Under the pieces are notes generated by a model. That model had not been told where the DNA came from, did not search any database, and saw nothing but the letters and a program-made list of their open reading frames with translations. Position numbers and translations under genes: made by a program. Shown in pieces: positions 58,386 through 64,000 of a DNA stretch of 64,000 nucleotides. Source of the stretch: Coptis chinensis (Eukaryota > Streptophyta > Magnoliopsida > Ranunculales > Ranunculaceae); assembly GCA_015680905.1 (NCBI GenBank), contig CM027377.1, forward strand, positions 56,689,501 to 56,753,500, read 5' to 3'. Position 1 is the first letter of the stretch; each line of letters begins with the position of its first letter.

Positions 58386-59205
58386 GATGAAGGGCAAAAA
58401 CCACCGCCACTCCCTCCACTTTTGAAGGAATGGAAAGCCATTGCACCCAGCCTCAGAGAAGGAAACTGAGTTCTTTAGGAATAAAGTAGCACTTGCATCT
58501 TTGCGTAGGAGCTCATCAAAATATGTATCGCCTTTTGAAGATCAAAATCAATAGACTACTGTGAAACAAAAAAAAAACAAAATGATTCCAGAGTGTTCTT
58601 CAGGAGAAATAGAGCCTGCAATGATAAAGAAGGTAAAATCGCTAACAAAAAAACAAAAAAATGAGATCAATATAAAAGGTGGTCTGCCTTACACCCAGCT
58701 TAAATTATTTTTATTTTTTTTAAACAAAAAAAAAGGAAGGAATTAATGAACGGTTCCTAAAAGGTTAAAATTGATGATACTGAGATCTAAGAGCAACATT
58801 ATGTAACCAAAACATGACAACAGTATTTCATATACATATAGCTCCATAACACAGAGAAACCAGACGTCCCTAAAATGATCTGGTCCCAATTTCAAAACAC
58901 AAATTATCAAAAAAACACAAAGTGCATTTAACTGTGAGTGAATCGAAAAACTGCTTCAGCACCACACACAAATTAGAAGTAAAAGGGAAATTCTAAACTT
59001 CAATACCACACAACATTACAAAATCAGATATCACTTAGTACACCCAATTACATACACGCATATAAATGATTTATTTCCAACATCTCGAATTCTACAGATG
59101 TTTCCACCCAGGGGGGTGTCCAGCAGCAAGGTGAGTTGTAGTTGCTGTTGTAGCTGGGAGTTTTGAACCTGCCGTTGTGGTATGGTGTCCTTGAAGCCCA
59201 TGTCC

Positions 59206-59585
59206 CTATGTATGATGACCTTTTGCGGCGTCCTGATGGCCATGACCGCGCATGATGCGGTTGTGCCTGGCATCGAGTTTTTCGGCTTTGTGCTCAGCTT
59301 TGGCTTGGTGTAGCTCCATTTTGGCTTCAGCTTCTTTTGCTTTCCGTCGCTCCGTGACTAACTTCTTCTCCTCTTTAGTCCTAGCAGTTACTTTCTCAGT
59401 CTGCATACATTTTTCACATCAAAGTAATCACTAATCAGTAGACCAATACTTGTAAATAAAAAACATCAGAACTTGTATTTAATAAAAATCAAACTAACCT
59501 TCTCATCAACTTTGGCTTTGGAAATTTTGGCACGTTCTTTAATAGAACTTACAACGTTGCGAAACTTCTCTTTGACAGAATGCAT
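59206..59585 (-). CDS. LEA group 1 gene, copy 1 (two exons)
   Basis: Exon 1 59,499-59,585 ([20 protein letters not shown]...), intron 59,401-59,498 (GT-AG), exon 2 59,206-59,400. The 93-residue product has the LEA_1 signature [20 protein letters not shown] followed by [12 protein letters not shown] and a His/Gly-rich tail. Group 1 LEA proteins are disordered, hydrophilic protectants made in seeds and under drought. After the stop the same frame stays open for 37 more codons (GHGLQGHHTTTAG, ending AAGHPPGWKHL) that resemble a family tail, so the protein may be shortened compared with its ancestor. The short length is still close to the smallest Arabidopsis member (97 residues). Duplicate of the gene at 60,452-60,808. 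Confidence 0.88.
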
Positions 59586-59680
59586 TCTCTTCTGAAAATT
59601 GTTTAAATAACCAAATTATAGACAAGTAGTAGAATAGAGAGGAGTTGATGAACTTAATTCTACTGATGAGGGATGAGCTT

Positions 59681-59693
59681 TTATTATATATAG
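59681..59693 (-). promoter_or_regulatory. TATA box of LEA copy 1
   Basis: CTATATATAATAA on the minus strand, about 100 bp upstream of the start codon. Confidence 0.65.
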
Positions 59694-59764
59694 GACTTGG
59701 ATATCGTGATCATCTTTATTCTAAGACCACCAGATCGTGGAACAAAATTAACCATGTCGACAAC

Positions 59765-59991
59765 CACGCGTCACTAATGCAGGCACGCAGCTAATATGAT
59801 AATTCACTTCATGACACGTAGTGTAGCAGATAACGTTTCGTACTAGATTACAGGTATGATGTACTTATTGTCATGTCGTTTGTGTTATTGTAACGGAACA
59901 ACCGTGTTTGTCGACACCAGTAATCATACAATATACGCAAAACGTTTGCGTAGCTTGTCAACATTCTGTCTTCAGCCACGTGTCATTCCTT
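59765..59991 (-). promoter_or_regulatory. ABA-type promoter elements of LEA copy 1
   Basis: A CACGTG G-box within CCACGTGTC (59,976-59,984), GACACGTA (59,813-59,820) and CACGCGTCAC (59,765-59,774, like coupling element 3). These are usual in ABA- and drought-induced LEA promoters. The last two recur upstream of copy 2. Confidence 0.6.
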
Positions 59992-60451
59992 AATTCACCA
60001 CCAAAACTATGTGTGAAAAGAGACGAGTTTTTCACGTTGTTGAGTTTATGATTACTGAACTGTTCAACTCTGGTGGTAGTGGGTTGGAATTTGGAAATAG
60101 ACATTAACTTGTAACAATATATAATAACATAAATAAAGATTGTCTAAAAAAACGAATAAATTGAAATGATCTGGTCCCAATTCTAAAACATAAAGTGCAT
60201 TTGAGTGCGATTGAATCGAAAAACTGCTTCAGCATATACAAATCAGTCAAACTTTAAATTACACAACATTTCAACATCTGACATCACATAGTACACCCAA
60301 TGACCCAAGTACATCCACATATATACACATTATTATTTCCGACATCTCACACTCTACATATATTTCGACCCAGGGGTGTGTCCAGCAGCAGGGTAAGTTG
60401 TAGCTGGGAGCGAACGTTGAACCTGCGGTTGTGGTATGGTGTCCGTGAAGC

Positions 60452-60808
60452 TCATGTGCCTGTGTGATGACCATATGTGGTGTCGTGATTGCCAGACATC
60501 ATGTGTGTATGCTTGCCGTGGAGTTGCTCGGCTTTGTCTTGGTGTAGCTCCATCTTGGCTTCAGCTTCTTTAGCTTTTCTTCGTTCCTCGGCTATCTCCT
60601 TCTCCTCTTTAGTCCTAGCCGTTGCTTTCTCAGCCTGCATGTATTTTTCACAAGTAATTAATAGACCAGTAGTATTTGTACATATAAAACATCAATACTT
60701 GAATTTAAGGATTAAAATAACCTTCTCTTCAACTTTGGCTTTGTAAATTTTGGCATGTTCTTGAGCAGAACTTGCAACGTTGCTAACTTTCTCTTTGACA
60801 GGATGCAT
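60452..60808 (-). CDS. LEA group 1 gene, copy 2 (two exons)
   Basis: Exon 1 60,722-60,808 ([20 protein letters not shown]...), intron 60,635-60,721 (GT-AG), exon 2 60,452-60,634. The 89-residue product carries [20 protein letters not shown] and [12 protein letters not shown], the LEA_1 signature. Exon 1 has the same length (87 bp) and the intron the same phase 0 as copy 1. The C-terminus ends YGHHTGT; a conserved tail coding sequence lies just downstream in another frame. Upstream, TGACACGTAGTG (60,957-60,968) and CACGCGTCAC (60,918-60,927) match copy 1, so both may respond to ABA. Confidence 0.88.
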
Positions 60809-61020
60809 TTCTCTTCTGAAAATTGTTTGAATCACCACAGTATGGACAAGTAGAATGTATAGGTTTGAGTTGATTATCGTGATCATCTTCATTTCTAAGA
60901 TCACCAACAGATCAAGCACGCGTCACTCATGCAGCTAAGTATGACAATTCACTTTATGACACGTAGTGTAGCAGATAATGTCTGATACTCTAGATCACAG
61001 GTATGATGGAATTATTGTCG

Positions 61021-61724
61021 TTGTGCTAGTGTGAGTGTATCAGTGTAACCCGTACGTGTTCAGGTTCAATGTTGCACTATCTTACAAATGTCTCACTCGT
61101 TCACTGAGGTTCCCAAAATAACCCAAAACCCAACCACTGACCACCAATTGGAAGCATCATTCAGTCATTCTTACCCATTTAAAAAAACTTGAAACTCCTG
61201 CAGTGAACGAAGATGTACCAGTGTACTTTAAGCTTACTTAGCTTAATTGATAGTTTGTAAACCATCATGGCAGATGCATTGGCAGCTAGCATTCCCAATA
61301 GTTGGTTCATTGAAAATTTGAAATTGTACCTAGCTCATTAGATTATATTAGAAAATGCTATAGGCAAAGTCGCAAAGAGTATGTAACCGGCTCTCTATCT
61401 TCAATGAAAGGAGGTGAGGGACCACTCCAACCCTGCTTGCTTATCAATCAACCAAAAAGGGAAAAAAGAATACTGATGGTTGATGCAATATTTAATGCCC
61501 CAAAAATGTAATATAAAGCCAATTTTCCATTGATCGAAGACTAACTCACATCACGAGCTCTATCCCTGAACCGTCACCATAGACTACACTACAATTTATT
61601 TCCGGAGAAATATAAGGTTTGGTTATGATACAAATGATGACTCGCCTCATAACTCTTTAAACATGCTACAAAATTGGGATAAATGCATCCTTTACACTCA
61701 ATCAGTACACTACATAGAAATCCT
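61021..61724. other. Intergenic region between LEA copy 2 and the ferredoxin gene
   Basis: No gene seen. The right part would hold the 3' UTR of the ferredoxin gene. The left part lies upstream of LEA copy 2. Confidence 0.5.
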
Positions 61725-62894
61725 TTAGTGGGGTTTAGGTACATGCCCATCAACAGCGAAGTTACGCGTAGCAGCTGGCAATGCTAAGCGAATTCCATCG
61801 AGTTCAGGCTTTGCAATTACTTGACATCCCAGCCTAGACCTGAAACAAACAAAATACTGTTAAAACTGAATTTTAGTAAATTAGAAAAACGTACAATAAC
61901 AACTTGAGATAGAGAGACGAACGTTTCTGTAAGACCAAAAGCGAGATCCAGCATGTCGTTCTCCTCATCATTCGGTTCTTCTAGTCTATTATAATAGTCG
62001 CCATCCTAGACAAAAGATTCAGTAGTCAGCATTAAAATAACCATGTCTTGCACGTTAGAATAGCACAAAGAACCCAAAACATATAGTCTTGTAGCGTTAA
62101 GTTGCATACCCTTACAATCACATGACACGTTGAACACGCCAATGAGCCTTCACACGCTCCTGCAATAAGATAAAAGAAGGGAGAGTAAGAAGTAAGACTT
62201 GATCAGGGTGAGAAGTTGAATTTCAAGTGATAACATAGACCAGTTCACTGATGATGCTAAATACACAGTTAAAATCTTTATGAGGATACTCGTCCTGATA
62301 TCATGCTAGTTCCAATCTTCTAAAAAAACTATTTGGCATGTAATTTTGCAAATTTGAATTGATCAAGAAAGCTAGAGTAAAAGTTCACGACTAGAACAAA
62401 AAACATGATCATAAAGTATGCCCAGACACTTGCCTTCTAGTTCTATCTCATTTTCATGTGCAGCTTCCAACATTGACATTCCAACAGGAACTTCGATATT
62501 TTTTTCCTCTCCATCCTTGTCCATAAATGTTACAGATATCCTACTCAGTCATAGAAACATAAAAAAAGGTGCATATCAGGATAACACCATTGAACCAGAT
62601 AAGAAACATATTTGGGTGTGTGACTGTTATCATACATAATTCATGGGGTCATCAAAGTGGTAAAACAATGGCATGTTCCCAGATCAAGCCTAATATGTCA
62701 GAACCATGGATTTGGAGGATTTGCACTATTAACGTAAGTCTGGAGCCCAGGGAGTCACATTTTAACATGTACTATTCTCAGCGCATTATGGTGTTTATAG
62801 CTTTACCAGAAAGAGTAATGACTTACATCACTTTTTGTTGATTCCCTTCTCCATGAGCAATATCACAGGCAGATGTGGAAAAGGCATGCGATTT
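61725..62894 (-). CDS. MFDX: Mitochondrial ferredoxin (adrenodoxin-like), five 3' exons
   Basis: Exons on the minus strand: 62,827-62,894, 62,434-62,540, 62,110-62,159, 61,923-62,005 and 61,725-61,839; phases fit throughout. The protein reads [91 protein letters not shown] and [11 protein letters not shown]. The four Fe-S cysteines ([10 protein letters not shown] plus LGC) are present. The family is the plant mitochondrial [2Fe-2S] ferredoxin that passes electrons for biotin and Fe-S cluster synthesis in the matrix. The intron after IELEG begins GC (GC-AG type). The exon(s) for the mitochondrial presequence were not found and may lie beyond 62,894 or outside the window; codons HAFSTSACD at the upstream end fit a cleavage region. 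Confidence 0.9.
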
Positions 62895-63016
62895 CTGAAG
62901 AATGAAATAGTACAACACTTTTGAGTTTCTTCTTCTTGTTACTGTCTTAAAGAATAAATCAAAGAAGAAAATTGACAAGTGTAGACGTGTAGTGAAGGTT
63001 AGAAGAGAACTCAAAG

Positions 63017-63143
63017 GTGCAGCCGACTAGCAAAGTTGGTAAAATCTTTGGGTGATGATACCAGAGGTCTGGGGCTCGAACCCCGCCAGCATCAAAGAGT
63101 TACTGATCTCATTTAAAACAGGCTTGCCAATCAAAAAAAAAAA
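63017..63143 (+). mobile_element. tRNA-derived SINE
   Basis: A tRNA-like head contains box A (CTAGCAAAGTTGGTAAA, 63,027-63,043) and box B (GGCTCGAACCCC, 63,073-63,084) at normal spacing, then a short body and 11 A at 63,133-63,143. The cloverleaf pairing is incomplete and there is no acceptor-stem match, so it is a SINE and not a tRNA gene. No clear target duplication seen. It lies upstream of, or in an intron of, the ferredoxin gene. Confidence 0.75.
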
Positions 63144-64000
63144 GCTATCATGGCTACTGTCTATGATACTCGTACACGCTTTTACCCATGGTCCTGAGAC
63201 AATATTAATATCAGAAAGAGTAACAGTTCTAGATATTTTCGAGATACTTACTACCCTTCCTGTTTCGTCACTTCTTGTCATAATTACAACTTTTCTTTTA
63301 ATGAGGAGCACCCAAACATCTAAAATCAGATTCCACTCCAGAAGTTGCATTGCATGCACCAGTGGAGAATAACACCTTTTTTGCCAAAGATAGAATGCAT
63401 ACAGTCCTTCGTCTATGACGAAAAACTTCTGGTGGTTACAAAAGAGGAAAATACTGGGAAATCTCTTCCCCCCCCCCCCTCTTTCTCTCTCCCGCATCTC
63501 CTAAAACAGCAAAGGCCAAGTGCAAGTGTGAAGGCCAAACAGATAGTAAAGCTTGCAATGACACCAACTGAACAAAACGGAAATAACTCTAGGTCATAAA
63601 TAAACAGGCATGATCAAATGAGTTTCCCTTATGCATAAAAGGAGGACAAGGTCTCTTATAGAGTTCCCGTTTTCCTTTTCAAAGGGCAGTCATTAGTGGG
63701 AATCGCCAACACAATAAACAAGATGAAAATAAAATAAAATAAAAATGGACACAACCTTGGGACAAACGCCAAGGCCAAAAGGGAAGAGGGAAGAGAAATG
63801 AGGGGTATAAATATCGCATGGACACTTAAAAAAAAAACATCCATGTTAGAAACTTTTTGATTTAATATTATTGTAAATGTCGTGTCATGGTCATATATAA
63901 GTCCTTGATGTAGCAGAGGTGAGGAATAAAATACTATAATGTAACAGAATCGGAAAGAGACAAAGCCTTCGTCTCATTCTATATCCTCTCTAATAAGAAG
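63144..64000. other. Unassigned right end
   Basis: No gene recognised. A pyrimidine tract with a C run and CT repeats lies at about 63,466-63,500. Presumably intron or upstream region of the ferredoxin gene. Confidence 0.4.

Larger units (their letters stand above)
58870..61020 (-). repeat. Tandem duplication containing the two LEA genes
   Basis: Homology covers the 3' flanks (ATGATCTGGTCCCAATT at about 58,876 and 60,168), both exons, the intron and the promoter (GACACGTAGTGTAGCAGATAA at about 59,813 and 60,958). Start codons are 1223 bp apart. Confidence 0.88.

Noticed and set aside
63018-63091. A tRNA gene
   Set aside because: Box A and B are present, but there is no closed acceptor stem and a poly(A) tail follows, so a SINE explains it better.
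63027-63497. A 156-codon minus-strand open frame upstream of ferredoxin as its first exon
   Set aside because: It overlaps the SINE and shows no presequence or splice signal leading into the ferredoxin exons.

Overview
The window is plant nuclear DNA, almost certainly from a eudicot: plant Ty3/gypsy lineages (Athila and Tat), a CACTA transposon with plant-type ends, a tRNA-derived SINE, and host genes with short plant-style introns (LEA group 1 and mitochondrial ferredoxin). I cannot name the species. About 88% of it (1 to about 56,270) is one nest of transposons; low-copy host DNA only begins near 57,200.

Layout of the nest, worked out from element ends and target-site duplications (TSDs). 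The host of the nest is a plus-strand Tat-lineage element (Tat-1): gag/protease 751-2845, pol 4337-7173, the rest of integrase 31,896-32,510, an antisense gene 33,119-35,951, its 3' region to 36,964 and again 54,964-55,569, and its 3' LTR 55,570-56,267. Its 5' end lies left of the window. Into it went an Athila solo LTR (2846-4331, TSD CCGCT), a complete-ended Athila copy (7174-31,890, TSD GGCAC) which itself holds a second Athila (10,678-25,310, TSD ACAAC), a 480-bp MITE (36,081-36,560), and a second, minus-strand Tat element (Tat-2, 36,965-54,958, TSD GGTAT). The Tat-2 3' LTR is split by a 5.2-kb CACTA transposon (37,052-42,267, TSD GAA); the other Tat-2 LTR keeps the empty site. Another Athila LTR runs off the left edge (1-750). 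The retroelements are fossils.

The most interesting object is Tat-2. Between its antisense coiled-coil gene and its 3' LTR it carries two pieces of host coding DNA, both in the element's sense orientation: a spliced fragment matching the HEAT-repeat protein SGR6 (44,945-45,395), and an intact, intronless 291-codon gene for a chloroplast-type multi-pass membrane protein (43,558-44,433) followed by a 21-nt poly(A) tract. Its LTRs are built largely from two minisatellites, and a third array follows pol.

Right end (57,200-64,000): two tandem LEA group 1 genes on the minus strand with ABRE/G-box promoters, the 3' exons of a mitochondrial adrenodoxin-like ferredoxin gene (minus strand, one GC-AG intron), a palindrome-rich small repeat, and a SINE.
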